DNA of 64,000 bases from Olsenella sp. An270 (GCF_002159735.1 NZ_NFJF01000008.1:1-64000), one strand, 5' to 3'; shown: positions 7,965 to 17,167, counted from the stretch's first letter. The notes: generated by a model not told the origin, from the sequence alone. Made by a program: numbers and translations.

Positions 7965-8228
7965 ATGCACTTTGACTACACCCCGCGCGGCGTCTGCGCG
8001 CGGGCCATCCACATCGACCTGTCCGAGGACGGCACGACCATCGAGCGGGTCTCGTTCGAGGGCGGCTGCAACGGCAACCTCAAGGCCGTGAGCAAGCTCG
8101 TGGCCGGGCATCCCGTTGACGAGATCGTGGGCATCCTCGCGGGCAACACCTGCGGCCCGCGCCCCACGTCCTGCGCCGACCAGCTCGCGCGCGCCCTCAC
8201 GGAGGCGTCGTCGAGCGCCCGCGCCTAG
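7965..8228 (+). CDS. TSCPD domain protein (TIGR03905-like)
   Basis: An 87-residue protein that is essentially one TSCPD domain, the small module otherwise found at the C-terminus of vitamin B12-dependent ribonucleotide reductases. FEGGCNGNLKAVSKLV and AGNTCGPRPTSCADQLARAL carry conserved cysteines likely to bind metal or stabilise the fold. ATG 7965 follows TTGGAGGG. The next gene starts 2 bp after its stop, so the two are probably co-transcribed. The biochemical role of the stand-alone family is unknown to me. Confidence 0.8.
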   Translation: MHFDYTPRGVCARAIHIDLSEDGTTIERVSFEGGCNGNLKAVSKLVAGHPVDEIVGILAGNTCGPRPTSCADQLARALTEASSSARA

Positions 8229-8230
8229 CC

Positions 8231-9436
8231 ATGCGCGCCCCCCGGCTCACACGCCGCTCCTTCTTCAAGACCGCGGCCGCAGGCTCCGTCGCGGCCGCGG
8301 CGGCGATCGGCGTGCTCTCGGGCTGCACGCACTCGGGCGACGAGGAGACGTCGGAGCCCGTCGTCGTCGACGAGGACTCGGCCGAGAACATCATCGACAC
8401 GTTCGAGTCCGTCGACCTGACGCTGGCGGAGGAGGGGTCGTGGTCCCTCCCGCTCGGCAACGTGCTGCACCCGGCCGAGGGCACCTGGATCCCGGTGACC
8501 ACCGCGGGCTCCTCCGCCATCCCCATGGTGAAGGCGTCCGCGCTCTCGCTCGCCTCCGGCCAGATGGTCGAGGTCGTCCCCGAGCCCGTCGGCAAGGGCG
8601 CGACCATCGTCATCTACGACGTCCGCTGCTCCGACTACGTCTTCGCCTGGGTCGAGCTCGACCTCCAGTCGCGCGCCTGGGCGCTCTATGCCGCGCCCTT
8701 CTCGGGCGGCGCCCTCAGCGGCGACGCCGTGACCCTCTGGGAGGGCGACGCCGACTACGACCCGGCCCCCTTCGCCGTTGCCGGCCGCGTGGTCGTCTGG
8801 CAGGTCCAGCCGTCGACGAGCGGCACGCGCACGACCGAGTCCTCCCACTGCTACCTCTGGCACCTCGGCGACTCCGAGGCCAAGTCGGTGCTCGAGTCGC
8901 CGGGGCGCTTTGCCACCGCCCCCACCGCTTCGGGCGACGCGGTCGTCCTCACCCCGCGCGTCCGCGCGGACGAGGGGACGTTCTACGGCGTGACGGCCTA
9001 CTCGCTCTCGGACGACCTCGAGACCCGTCTCGACCAGCTGGTCATGCCCCAGAACGTGCGCCCGTTCCGGGCGACGCGCGTGGGCGAGCGCTTCATGGTC
9101 TCGGTGGAGGCGAGCTACAGCACCGGCGGCCTCCTCGGCCAGATGGGCACCTACGTGGGGACGGCCGACGGCGGCTTCTTCCGCCTCAACCGAGAGCCCT
9201 CGGAGCTGGGCTGCGGCCACGGGGACGTGGTCATCGTCAAGAGCCTGGCCTCCTACTTCGTCATCGACCTCGCCAAGCGGCAGTACGCGGTGCTCGGCTC
9301 GGCCGACCGGTCGGTCGACTACGGCGACTACCCCGCCCGCGAGGGGGAGTGCGACCTCTTCGTCACCTACGCCACCGTCAAGGACGCCGACACGGGATAC
9401 CCGGCCACGGTCTCCGTACGCACCTTCCGCCTGTGA
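8231..9436 (+). CDS. Tat-exported lipoprotein of unknown function
   Basis: 401 residues. The N-terminus has a twin-arginine signal (TRRSFFK, arginines at 8-9), an alanine-rich hydrophobic core and a lipobox LSGC with cysteine 32, so the mature protein should be anchored outside the membrane. The rest is acidic and Ser/Thr-rich, with repeating strand-like stretches such as VIYDVRCSDYVFAWVELDL and VVWQVQPSTSGTRTTESSHCYLWHLG that suggest a beta-propeller. No catalytic motif is recognised. It starts 2 bp after the TSCPD gene with no good ribosome site, so translation may be coupled. A two-component pair follows. Confidence 0.7.
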   Translation: MRAPRLTRRSFFKTAAAGSVAAAAAIGVLSGCTHSGDEETSEPVVVDEDSAENIIDTFESVDLTLAEEGSWSLPLGNVLHPAEGTWIPVTTAGSSAIPMVKASALSLASGQMVEVVPEPVGKGATIVIYDVRCSDYVFAWVELDLQSRAWALYAAPFSGGALSGDAVTLWEGDADYDPAPFAVAGRVVVWQVQPSTSGTRTTESSHCYLWHLGDSEAKSVLESPGRFATAPTASGDAVVLTPRVRADEGTFYGVTAYSLSDDLETRLDQLVMPQNVRPFRATRVGERFMVSVEASYSTGGLLGQMGTYVGTADGGFFRLNREPSELGCGHGDVVIVKSLASYFVIDLAKRQYAVLGSADRSVDYGDYPAREGECDLFVTYATVKDADTGYPATVSVRTFRL

Positions 9437-9521
9437 GGGCGCATTGACCCCCCTGCGGTGGGGTACACTAGTGACACTTACGGGCCGGGATTCGGCGACG
9501 CGAGAAACCAGGGAGGCCAAG

Positions 9522-10232
9522 ATGGCTTCAGACGAGAAGAAGATCCTGCTGGTCGAGGACGAGAAGGCGATCCGCGACGCCGTCGCCGCCTATCTCGAGC
9601 GCGAGAGCTACATCGTGCGCGGCGTCGGCGACGGGCAGAGCGCGGTCGAGGAGTTCGAGAAGCACTCCTTCGACCTCGTCATCCTTGACCTCATGCTCCC
9701 CAAGCTCTCCGGCGAGCGCGTGTGCCGCGCCATCCGCGAGACCTCCAACGTGCCCATCATCATGCTCACCGCCAAGGGCGAGGTCGAGGACCGCATCATC
9801 GGCCTCGAGCTCGGCGCCGACGACTACCTGATCAAGCCCTTCTCGCCGCGCGAGCTGGTCGCCCGCGTGCGCGCCCTGCTGCGCCGCGCCCACACCGAGG
9901 CCGAGCCCGCGCTTGAGACGCTCGACTTTGGTGACCTCGTGATCGACATCTCGGGCCACAAGGTCCTCGTGGAGGGCAAGGAGGTCGACCTCACGGCGTC
10001 CGAGTTCAAGCTGCTCACCACCCTCGCGCGCTACCCGGGTCGCGTCTACACCCGCATGGAGCTCGTCGAGAAGGTCCTGGGCTACGACTTCGAGGGCTAC
10101 GAGCGCACCATTGACTCCCACGTCAAGAACCTGCGCGCCAAGCTGGGCGACGACCCGCGCAACCCGCGCTGGCTCTACACCGTGCACGGCGTCGGGTACC
10201 GCTTCGAGGCTCCCGAGAAGCCGGCCGAGTAG
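9522..10232 (+). CDS. OmpR/PhoB-family response regulator
   Basis: 236 residues. The N-terminal receiver domain has acidic residues at the start (LLVEDE), phospho-acceptor Asp56 (DLVILDLMLP) and the conserved lysine in LIKPFSPRELV. The C-terminal winged helix (about 130-232) ends in the typical RTIDSHVKNLRAKLG recognition region and YTVHGVGYRFE. I chose ATG 9522 because GGGAGG is 5 nt upstream; a longer TTG frame from 9444 adds unrelated residues. TACACT (9464-9469) may be the -10. It is the partner of the kinase that starts 9 bp downstream. Confidence 0.93.
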   Translation: MASDEKKILLVEDEKAIRDAVAAYLERESYIVRGVGDGQSAVEEFEKHSFDLVILDLMLPKLSGERVCRAIRETSNVPIIMLTAKGEVEDRIIGLELGADDYLIKPFSPRELVARVRALLRRAHTEAEPALETLDFGDLVIDISGHKVLVEGKEVDLTASEFKLLTTLARYPGRVYTRMELVEKVLGYDFEGYERTIDSHVKNLRAKLGDDPRNPRWLYTVHGVGYRFEAPEKPAE

Positions 10233-10241
10233 GCCGGGCGC

Positions 10242-11765
10242 ATGTCCGCTCGATTTGTCACCGGGGGGAGGGCGCACGCCGAGGAAAGCGGCGAGCGGCC
10301 CTCCTCCGGCTATGGCTCGTGGAACACCATCAAGCGCCGCCCCAAGCGCGGGCGCCCCTACGTGACGAGCCTCACCTTTGCCTTTGCCCTCACGGCCATC
10401 ATGACGGCGCTCGTCCTGGTGGTGGTTCTCGCCATCGTGTGGGAGCGGCAGTTCATGGCCTACACCCGGCAGAACATGCAGGCGCTCGCCGACTCCACCG
10501 CGGCCGCCATCTCCGAGGCGTACGCCGTCGAGGGCGAGCTGAGCGAGGAGGTCGCGGCCGTCGCCGAGTCCGCCTCGTCGGTGTCCTCCGAGATCGTGGT
10601 GCAGGTCACCACCGCCGACGGCGAGGTCCTCTACGACGACACCTGGGCGACCTCGTCGGGTCGCGGGTCGGGCGGGCGTGTTGGGACACGCGTCCCGGCC
10701 ACGGTCCCGACCGCCGAGAACGCCACCGTGAGCGCCGTCATCACCGCGCCCAGCGGGAAGGTCGTGGGTTCGGTGAGGCTCTGGGCGCTGGGGTCCGAGG
10801 CGCTGCTCACCAAGACCGACGCCGCCTTCCGGACCAACTCCTACGGCGCCATCGCCACCGCCGCGGCCATCGCGGCCATTCTCGCCTGCGTGATCGGCTA
10901 CTTTGTCTCGCGCGCCATATCCCGGCCCATCCAGCGGATCACCTCCACCGCCAAGCAGATCAGGAACGGCGACCTCACGGCACGCTCCAAGGTCGCCGGC
11001 ACCGACGAGGTGGGCCAGCTGGGCGAGACGTTCGACGACATGGCCAGCACGATCGAGCGCGACCTCAAGCTCGAGCACCGCCTCACCGGCGACGTCGCGC
11101 ACGAGCTGCGCACGCCCCTCATGGCCATGCAGGCTACGGTCGAGGCCATGCAGGACGGCGTGCTCCCGGCCGACGACGAGCACCTCGAGGTCGTGGCGTC
11201 CGAGGTGAGGCGGCTCTCCCGGCTCATCGACGCCATGCTCAAGCTGTCGCGCCTGGAGAACGGGACGACCGAGCTCAAGACCGAGCGGACCGACCTCGTC
11301 TACCTGGTGAGGAGCCTGGTCTCCTCGCAGCACCAGCTCTTCCACGAGAGGGGCCTCCACCTGCGCTTCGTTGACGAGACGCCCCACGGCGAGCTCTACG
11401 CCGACGTCGACCCCGACCTCCTGCGCGAGGCCATCGTCAACCTCATGAGCAACGCGATGCGCTACACCAACGCCGACGGCTGGGTGAAGGTCTCGCTGCG
11501 CCAGGACCGCTCCGACGTGCTCATCGCCGTGCAGGACACGGGCATCGGCATCGCCAAGGAGGACATCCCGCAGACCTTCGCGCGCTTCTGGCGCTCCGAC
11601 GTGAGCCGCGAGCGCGTCTCGGGCGGCCTGGGCGTGGGGCTGGCCATCACCAAGGAGATCGTCGACCGCCACAACGGCACGATCCTCGTTGAGTCCGAGC
11701 TCGGCCGCGGCACCACCTTCACGCTGCGCATCCCCCAGCGCGCCCCCCGCCAGCAGGACCGCTAG
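10242..11765 (+). CDS. HAMP-containing sensor histidine kinase
   Basis: 507 residues. There is a basic N-terminal tail, TM1 (about 48-70), an extracytoplasmic sensor of about 120 residues, TM2 (about 205-228), HAMP, and a HisKA domain with phospho-acceptor His287 in DVAHELRTPLMAM. The ATPase domain has NLMSNAMRYTNADG, DTGIGI, GGLGVGLAITKEI and GRGTTFTLRIP. It lies 9 bp after the OmpR-type regulator, so it forms a standard two-component system. The signal is unknown. The preceding Tat lipoprotein could be a sensory partner, but only position suggests this. Confidence 0.92.
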   Translation: MSARFVTGGRAHAEESGERPSSGYGSWNTIKRRPKRGRPYVTSLTFAFALTAIMTALVLVVVLAIVWERQFMAYTRQNMQALADSTAAAISEAYAVEGELSEEVAAVAESASSVSSEIVVQVTTADGEVLYDDTWATSSGRGSGGRVGTRVPATVPTAENATVSAVITAPSGKVVGSVRLWALGSEALLTKTDAAFRTNSYGAIATAAAIAAILACVIGYFVSRAISRPIQRITSTAKQIRNGDLTARSKVAGTDEVGQLGETFDDMASTIERDLKLEHRLTGDVAHELRTPLMAMQATVEAMQDGVLPADDEHLEVVASEVRRLSRLIDAMLKLSRLENGTTELKTERTDLVYLVRSLVSSQHQLFHERGLHLRFVDETPHGELYADVDPDLLREAIVNLMSNAMRYTNADGWVKVSLRQDRSDVLIAVQDTGIGIAKEDIPQTFARFWRSDVSRERVSGGLGVGLAITKEIVDRHNGTILVESELGRGTTFTLRIPQRAPRQQDR

Positions 11766-11835
11766 CCGCCTGGGGCGCGGCGTGGTGCATCGAACGCTTG
11801 AGCTGGGTATGGGATTTCTTGTCCGGTCCTGTGGA

Positions 11836-11841
11836 TACAAT
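11836..11841 (+). promoter_or_regulatory. -10 box of the restriction-modification-like island
   Basis: TACAAT lies about 50 bp before the first island gene in a locally AT-richer stretch. No clear -35 is at 16-18 bp. Confidence 0.45.
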
Positions 11842-11891
11842 CTTCGGGCTATGATGGGTCTTGGCCTATGGCCTCGCGGAAGGAGCGAGAG

Positions 11892-13070
11892 ATGGCGAAC
11901 GCCTCCATGCTGGTGATTCAAGATGATGTCTACTCTGGTTCGCTGCACTTGGATGAGGTGCTTCTCTCCGCAATCTCGGAGGCGGAGGGAGGCGCCGCCG
12001 CCTTCGCGTTTGCGACTAAGAACGGTCTGAGCGCCATTTTTGATAGCGAGGAGTTTGCTGCCTTCTGTAGGAGCGGTCATCATTTTGAGCTTTACCTGGG
12101 GATTGATGCCGTTACCAATGTTGAGACCTTGGAGTATGCGGGAGAGCTGTCCAGCAAGCACGGCGGGAGGCTCATCGTCAGGGTGTACTACGACAGTGGG
12201 CACCCAGGCATCTTTCACCCCAAGATAAGCTGGTTTAAGAATCCCGAAGGTGATGGCTGCGTGGCATTCGTCGGATCGGGAAACCTCACGGTTGCGGGCC
12301 TGCAGGGGAACATCGAGGTCTTCTCATGGATGGAACAGGATAGGGCTTCGTTTGAGGAAACCCTGAGAACATGGAATGGATGGATTGACGCAGCCAGTAA
12401 GGCGGGCAGGGTCCATGATGTGGATGACCCCGAAGTTCTCGCGCGTGCCGAAATGAACGCATGGGGCCGCTCGCGATCCGCCCTTGTGCGCGGGATTGAT
12501 AGGGATGACATTTCAGCGGAGGCTATAGATAGCGTTCCGCTGAATGACGAGAACCTCATTATGATCTCCTGCGTCCCTCGCCAGCAGGGACGCGGTTGGT
12601 CACAGTTTGCGATGGCAAAGGAGTATTACACCGATTACTTCGAGTTTGAAGTCGATGAAAGTACGGGCGTTCCGAAATCGACTGGTCAGCGACGCGTGCT
12701 TCTTCAATCGGTTGGGGAGGACGGTACTCTCGGTAACCTCGAAAGCAGGGCGGGCAATATCAGCAGCACAAGTAGAAACTTCAGAATGGAGCTTGAGGCG
12801 GCGAGGGGAGTTGCTGTTCTTGATGGCGACAATCCCGTTGTTGTCTTCAGAAAAACGGGGGCTCGCTCGTATCTCTACGAGGTGTTCGGCTCGGATTCCC
12901 CGTGGTCTGCGAGACTCAAGGAGTTTGCTCGCCAGCACAACCCCGACCTTCGCGGAAATCAGCTCCCCAAGTGCCGCGCCTCAATCACAGAGTTGGCGAG
13001 CATAATGCCAGCGCTTCCCCTTCTTAAAATCGAGGGGCCTTGGGTTGAGTTGGACGGTGCCGGTGATTAA
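11892..13070 (+). CDS. PLD-family nuclease, probable restriction endonuclease
   Basis: 392 residues. A single phospholipase-D-type catalytic motif is visible: HPK at 109-111 (FHPKISWF) followed by VGSGNLTVAGLQGNIEV (GSGN 128-131, Glu142). One motif per chain is typical of PLD-fold nucleases such as Nuc, BfiI and NgoFVII, which form one active site per dimer. The C-terminal 250 residues have no motif I know and would be the place for a DNA-binding domain. ATG 11892 follows GGAAGGAG; an in-frame ATG at 11868 is less likely. The next gene, a DNA methyltransferase, overlaps its stop. GC content drops visibly from here to 15488, suggesting acquisition by transfer. Confidence 0.75.
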   Translation: MANASMLVIQDDVYSGSLHLDEVLLSAISEAEGGAAAFAFATKNGLSAIFDSEEFAAFCRSGHHFELYLGIDAVTNVETLEYAGELSSKHGGRLIVRVYYDSGHPGIFHPKISWFKNPEGDGCVAFVGSGNLTVAGLQGNIEVFSWMEQDRASFEETLRTWNGWIDAASKAGRVHDVDDPEVLARAEMNAWGRSRSALVRGIDRDDISAEAIDSVPLNDENLIMISCVPRQQGRGWSQFAMAKEYYTDYFEFEVDESTGVPKSTGQRRVLLQSVGEDGTLGNLESRAGNISSTSRNFRMELEAARGVAVLDGDNPVVVFRKTGARSYLYEVFGSDSPWSARLKEFARQHNPDLRGNQLPKCRASITELASIMPALPLLKIEGPWVELDGAGD

Positions 13071-14364
13071 GTTGTCCGGAAACGCGGAAGCGCTCGTCTA
13101 CTATCTTGGCAGCAAACGGAGAATGGCTGACTTGGTGGTTTGCGCCGCTCGTGACCTTGCGGGAGAGGGCGCCACCGCCATAGATCTATTCTCTGGCACG
13201 GGATCGACGTCTGTGGCTCTTGCCTGCAGCTTTGCTGTGACCTCTGTTGACGTTCAGGAATATTCACGTGTTATGTGCTCGGCCCTCATCGAGGAGGGCT
13301 CTCCTATCGTGGATGACAGGGTATTCCTGGACAGGTGGGCGTCGTTCAAGGAAGGCCTTCTTTGCCGCTACGGCAGGCTTGTTTCCTACGAGCAGGGGAT
13401 TCTTGGCTCGCCGGATGAAAACGCAGGAGAATTGTCCAGCATTATCGAACATGGCTGCCTGCTCGCGATGGACGGGATGGCAAGCCCCGAGCTCTCCGGA
13501 CTTATGCGCGAGAGCCTCGTCACCCCCCTTCCCGATGGGCTCACCGATACGATTGTTCGCTACTATGGAGGCACGTACTTCTCGTACCTTCAGGCTGTCG
13601 AGCTATCTGCGGCCTGTTCTGCCGCTCGCACCTTCGATGGATGGCAGCGCGACCGCTACCTAGCCTCGGTGATTTGCGCTGCGAGTCATTGCGGCAGCAC
13701 AGTGGGCGGGCAGTTTGCTCAGCCGCTGAGAACTGTCGATCGACGGGGATTAGTCAAGACGAAGACAATACGTAAGGCGACGGCCTGTCGAGCTAAGAGT
13801 GTCTCGCGCGCGACTATGAGTGCCCTGGAAGAAATAGATGCGCTCAGAAAACCGGGTCCGCATAACACGGCCATACGAGCGGAGTGCCGCGAATGGCTCA
13901 GGGAGCAGAAGCCCCGGGCGGATGTCATATATGCCGATCCGCCCTACAGCCGCTATCACTACAGTCGCTACTATCACGTTCTCGAGACAATTGCTCGTGG
14001 TGATAGTCCGGACATCACCCCAAATCCAGCCACAGGTCGGCCGTCTCGCGGCATGTATCGAGCGGGACGCTATCAGTCTCCGTTTTCGACAAGAGGCGGC
14101 GCGTCCGGGGCATTTGAGGAGCTGTTTGTGGGGTGTTCGGCGAGCGCGCCGGCTCTTGTGCTCTCGTACTCCCCCTATCCGAGCGACCGGCCTTCGACGC
14201 CACGAATGATAACGATTGACGATTTGACCGCTTTGGCCAAGCAGAGCTATCGGCACGTTGACGTGGTGAAGGTTGATGACATCACTCACAGTAAGCTTAC
14301 GAAAAAAGAGTCCTTTCTCGAGACAAGCGAAACCGCGGAGCTGATGATTCTATGCAGGAACTAA
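13063..14364 (+). CDS. DNA adenine methyltransferase, D12/Dam-like
   Basis: About 433 residues. The N-terminal YYLGSKRRMADLV block and the SAM-binding motif DLFSGTGSTS (41-50) are followed much later by the catalytic DPPY (292-295, in YADPPYSRYHYSRYYH). Motif I before DPPY is the alpha-type order of N6-adenine methylases. GTG 13063 overlaps the stop of the nuclease gene by 8 bp, implying translational coupling; an upstream TTG (13045) is an alternative start. Its product should protect host DNA at the target of the upstream nuclease. Codon use is less GC-biased than in the flanking genes. Confidence 0.8.
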   Translation: MIKLSGNAEALVYYLGSKRRMADLVVCAARDLAGEGATAIDLFSGTGSTSVALACSFAVTSVDVQEYSRVMCSALIEEGSPIVDDRVFLDRWASFKEGLLCRYGRLVSYEQGILGSPDENAGELSSIIEHGCLLAMDGMASPELSGLMRESLVTPLPDGLTDTIVRYYGGTYFSYLQAVELSAACSAARTFDGWQRDRYLASVICAASHCGSTVGGQFAQPLRTVDRRGLVKTKTIRKATACRAKSVSRATMSALEEIDALRKPGPHNTAIRAECREWLREQKPRADVIYADPPYSRYHYSRYYHVLETIARGDSPDITPNPATGRPSRGMYRAGRYQSPFSTRGGASGAFEELFVGCSASAPALVLSYSPYPSDRPSTPRMITIDDLTALAKQSYRHVDVVKVDDITHSKLTKKESFLETSETAELMILCRN

Positions 14365-15488
14365 GTGGAATTCTGACGTCGGAAGCGGGTGGCCTTCTCG
14401 TTCGCGGTAACAACGTGAGGGTCCTCGACGCCTTTGGCGGACGCCTGTCTGGCAAGGCATGCTGTGTGTATATGGATCCGCCGTATCGCAACGGCGATAG
14501 CTACTCCCATTACCGAGATGAGGCCACGCACGAGGAGTGGATCAGCTACATGGCGTCGCTGTTGCCCAGAGTGTGGGACGTTGTTGCTGACGAGGGTAGC
14601 GTCTGGATTTCCATCGACGACGAGGAGATGGCCTACCTCAAAGTTCTATGTGACGTTCACTTTGGGCGTTCGTCGTACGTGGCAACGATTGTCTGGCAGC
14701 ACCGCACAACAAGAGAGAATCGTGCGGCGTTCTCGCATAATCACGAGTACCTCCTTGTTTACGCAAAGAACCCCGATCTGTTCAAGCGTACGCGGAACAA
14801 GATTGCAGCCCCCGACCTTGCCGATCGGTATAAGAATCCGGATGACGACCCCAGGGGACCGTGGCAGTCGATTACAGCGACGGCCCAAGCGGGACATGCC
14901 GTCCCGACGCAGTTCTATCCAGTAATCTCCCCGACAACAGGGAAGAGGAATATGCCCCCTAAGGGTCGCTGTTGGGTATATGCAGAGGACCGCATGAACG
15001 AAGAGATTGCTGCGGGGAATATTTGGTTCGGAAGCGACGGGAATGGCGTTCCAAGAATAAAGAGGTTTCTCAGGGACAAAATGCCGGAGGTTGTTCCCAA
15101 CACGCTTTGGACAGCCGATGAGGTTGGAACGACCATGAGCGCAAAAAAACAGCTGCTCAAAATGTTTCCGGATGACAAGGATGAGGTTTTTGAGACTCCA
15201 AAGCCGGAGGGACTGCTTGCTAGAATCATTGGGATTTCAACCAATCCTGGCGACATCGTCCTCGATCCGTTCCTCGGTTCGGGTACAACAGCTGCCGTTG
15301 CTCAGAAGATGGGAAGGCGTTATTTAGGAATCGATAGGAGCGAGAAGAGCTTTGAGGTCGCTCGCAGCCGGCTTGATGCGGTGATTGCGGGCGATCAGTC
15401 TGGGATTTCGGCAGACGTCTGCTGGAAGGGCGGAGGATTCTACCAAACCGCAACGCTTGTTGACGATCAGGTGCTCCTTAGCGCCTGA
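14352..15488 (+). CDS. site-specific DNA methyltransferase, beta-class (Mod-like)
   Basis: 378 residues. The catalytic DPPY comes first (42-45, in CCVYMDPPYRNGDSYS) and the SAM motif DPFLGSGTTAAVAQ comes late (from 305). This is the beta-class order seen in type III Mod subunits and many type II N4/N6 methylases. The start overlaps the previous methylase by 13 bp. Two methylases of different permuted classes beside one nuclease suggest an asymmetric recognition sequence with each enzyme modifying one strand. No helicase or Res subunit is present, so a type III system is unlikely. Confidence 0.82.
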   Translation: MQELSGILTSEAGGLLVRGNNVRVLDAFGGRLSGKACCVYMDPPYRNGDSYSHYRDEATHEEWISYMASLLPRVWDVVADEGSVWISIDDEEMAYLKVLCDVHFGRSSYVATIVWQHRTTRENRAAFSHNHEYLLVYAKNPDLFKRTRNKIAAPDLADRYKNPDDDPRGPWQSITATAQAGHAVPTQFYPVISPTTGKRNMPPKGRCWVYAEDRMNEEIAAGNIWFGSDGNGVPRIKRFLRDKMPEVVPNTLWTADEVGTTMSAKKQLLKMFPDDKDEVFETPKPEGLLARIIGISTNPGDIVLDPFLGSGTTAAVAQKMGRRYLGIDRSEKSFEVARSRLDAVIAGDQSGISADVCWKGGGFYQTATLVDDQVLLSA

Positions 15489-15524
15489 GGAGATGGGATG
15501 ACACCACGCCGCCCTCGGGTGACG

Positions 15525-15542
15525 TATACTCAAGTTTTGAGT
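15525..15542 (+). promoter_or_regulatory. purC promoter -10 with overlapping dyad
   Basis: TATACT (15525-15530) overlaps ACTCAA-gtt-TTGAGT (15528-15542), a perfect 6-bp inverted repeat near the expected transcription start. A repressor site is possible. The regulator is unknown. Confidence 0.5.
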
Positions 15543-15567
15543 GAAACGCCTAGGAAAGGTGGCCGGA

Positions 15568-16452
15568 ATGGCTGAGATGGAACTTCGCCCGGACTCGCAC
15601 GGCAAGGTCCGCGACATCTACGACTGCGGTGACAGCCTGCTCATGGTGGCGTCCGACCGCATCAGCGCCTATGACTTCATCCTGCCCGACGAGATCCCCT
15701 ACAAGGGCGAGATCCTCACGCGCATCTCCGCGTTCTGGTTCGACCGCTTCCAGGACCTCATCCCCAACCACATGATCTCCTGCGACGTGGCCGACCTCCC
15801 CGAGGAGTTCAAGCCCTACGCCGACTATCTGGCCGGCCGCTCCATGCTGGTCAAGAAGGCCCAGACCGTGCCCATCGAGTGCATCGTCCGCGGCTACCTC
15901 ACCGGCTCCGGCAAGAAGACCTACGACGAGGACGGCACCGTCTGCGGCATCAAGCTGCCCGACGGGCTGACCGAGGCCTCCAAGCTCCCCGAGCCCATCT
16001 TCACCCCGTCCACCAAGGCGGAGCTCGGCGACCACGACGAGAACATCTCGTTCGAGCGCTGCTGCGAGATCGTGGGCGCCGACGTCGCCGAGCAGCTGCG
16101 CGACGCGTCGCTCTCCATCTACAAGGCCGCGGCCGACTACGCCGCCGAGCAGGGCATCATCATCGCCGACACCAAGTTCGAGTTTGGCTTCATCGACGGC
16201 AGGCTCACGCTCATCGACGAGTGCCTCACGCCCGATTCGAGCCGCTTCTGGCCCGCCGACTCCTACGAGGAGGGCAAGGTCCAGCCTAGCTACGACAAGC
16301 AGTACGTCCGCGACTGGCTGCGCGCCAACTGGGACATGACCGGCGAGCCGCCGCGCATCCCCGCCGACGTCATCAAGGGCACCTCCGACCGCTACCAGGA
16401 GGCCTTCCAGATCATCACCGGCACCGAGTTCGCGCCCGCCCGCGCCCGCTAG
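15568..16452 (+). CDS. purC: SAICAR synthetase
   Basis: Phosphoribosylaminoimidazole-succinocarboxamide synthase joins aspartate to CAIR using ATP in purine synthesis. It has 294 residues, the usual size of the longer bacterial/yeast type. Typical segments are GKVRDIYDCGD, VASDRISAYDFIL near the N-terminus, VECIVRGYLTGSGKKTY as VPIECIVRGYLTGS, and LIDECLTPDSSRFW near the C-terminus. ATG 15568 follows AGGAAAGG; GTG 15541 would add nine residues. It is downstream of the restriction-modification island but with its own promoter. Confidence 0.96.
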   Translation: MAEMELRPDSHGKVRDIYDCGDSLLMVASDRISAYDFILPDEIPYKGEILTRISAFWFDRFQDLIPNHMISCDVADLPEEFKPYADYLAGRSMLVKKAQTVPIECIVRGYLTGSGKKTYDEDGTVCGIKLPDGLTEASKLPEPIFTPSTKAELGDHDENISFERCCEIVGADVAEQLRDASLSIYKAAADYAAEQGIIIADTKFEFGFIDGRLTLIDECLTPDSSRFWPADSYEEGKVQPSYDKQYVRDWLRANWDMTGEPPRIPADVIKGTSDRYQEAFQIITGTEFAPARAR

Positions 16453-16484
16453 GCCCGCCGGGACCAGCCAAGACAAGGAGACCC

Positions 16485-17126
16485 ATGTCACTGAGAGACA
16501 CCATCGAGGGCGCCCTCCAGGAGGCCGAGGGCAACACTGTTGGCCGCCCCAAGAAGGAGGCCGAGGCCATCACCGGGGACGACGACAAGAAGGGCTTCTC
16601 GCGCAGCTCGACGGCGAAGGCCCGTCCCGCCCGCGAGGCGGCCTCCTCCGTGAAGACCTCCTCGGGCTCCTCCTCCAGGGGTGCCTTCGGGGCGACCGAG
16701 ACCAAGGAGGAGAAGCGCGACCGCCGTCGTCGCGAGCGCGAGGAGGACAACCTCCGCAACCGCGCGTACGACCTCGTGCTGAGGAGCATGCCCGACTACC
16801 GTCGCACCGACCGCGTCTTCTGGGTCCTGGTGGGCGTGGGCATGGTCTTCGCGATCGTCTCGCTCGTGGCGATGTACCGCTTCGGCGAGGTCGACGACGT
16901 CACCTCCCCCGTGGGCATCGCGTCCACCGTGTCGCTGCTGCTCGCCTACGGCTGCATCATCGGCGCCATCATCTTCGACTTCGTGAAGCGCCGACCGTTC
17001 CGCAAGCAGGCTCAGGCGCGCGTGGGCACCCTCTCCGAGAAGAAGCTCGTCGAGCTCTTCGAGCAGGAGCGCGCCGCGCAGCTCGCGCGCCAGGCCGCCA
17101 AGGACGCCCGTCGCAAGAGCAAGTAG
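16485..17126 (+). CDS. small membrane protein of unknown function
   Basis: 213 residues. The first 90 are charged and Ser/Lys-rich, probably disordered, ending in a basic KEEKRDRRRREREEDNLRNR stretch. Two transmembrane helices follow (about 108-128 and 143-165, RVFWVLVGVGMVFAIVSLVAM and a second hydrophobic run), then a basic, possibly coiled C-terminus (LVELFEQERAAQLARQAAK). Both ends are probably cytoplasmic. ATG 16485 has AAGGAG upstream. It lies 32 bp after purC and may be co-transcribed. No family recognised. Confidence 0.7.
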   Translation: MSLRDTIEGALQEAEGNTVGRPKKEAEAITGDDDKKGFSRSSTAKARPAREAASSVKTSSGSSSRGAFGATETKEEKRDRRRREREEDNLRNRAYDLVLRSMPDYRRTDRVFWVLVGVGMVFAIVSLVAMYRFGEVDDVTSPVGIASTVSLLLAYGCIIGAIIFDFVKRRPFRKQAQARVGTLSEKKLVELFEQERAAQLARQAAKDARRKSK

Positions 17127-17129
17127 GCT

Positions 17130-17158
17130 TTGTCGCTGCTCGGCGCCGGTGGTAGAAT
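17130..17158 (+). promoter_or_regulatory. promoter of tRNA-Arg(CCT)
   Basis: TTGTCG (17130-17135) and TAGAAT (17153-17158) are 17 bp apart, 10 bp before the tRNA. Confidence 0.6.
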
Positions 17159-17167
17159 GTCCACCAT

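Noticed and set aside
11892-15488. Type III restriction or BREX-like system
   Set aside because: No Res helicase, PglZ or ATPase gene; only a PLD nuclease and two methylases.
11892-15488. Integrated phage or integrative element
   Set aside because: No integrase, attachment repeats or phage genes at either edge; only lower GC marks the region.
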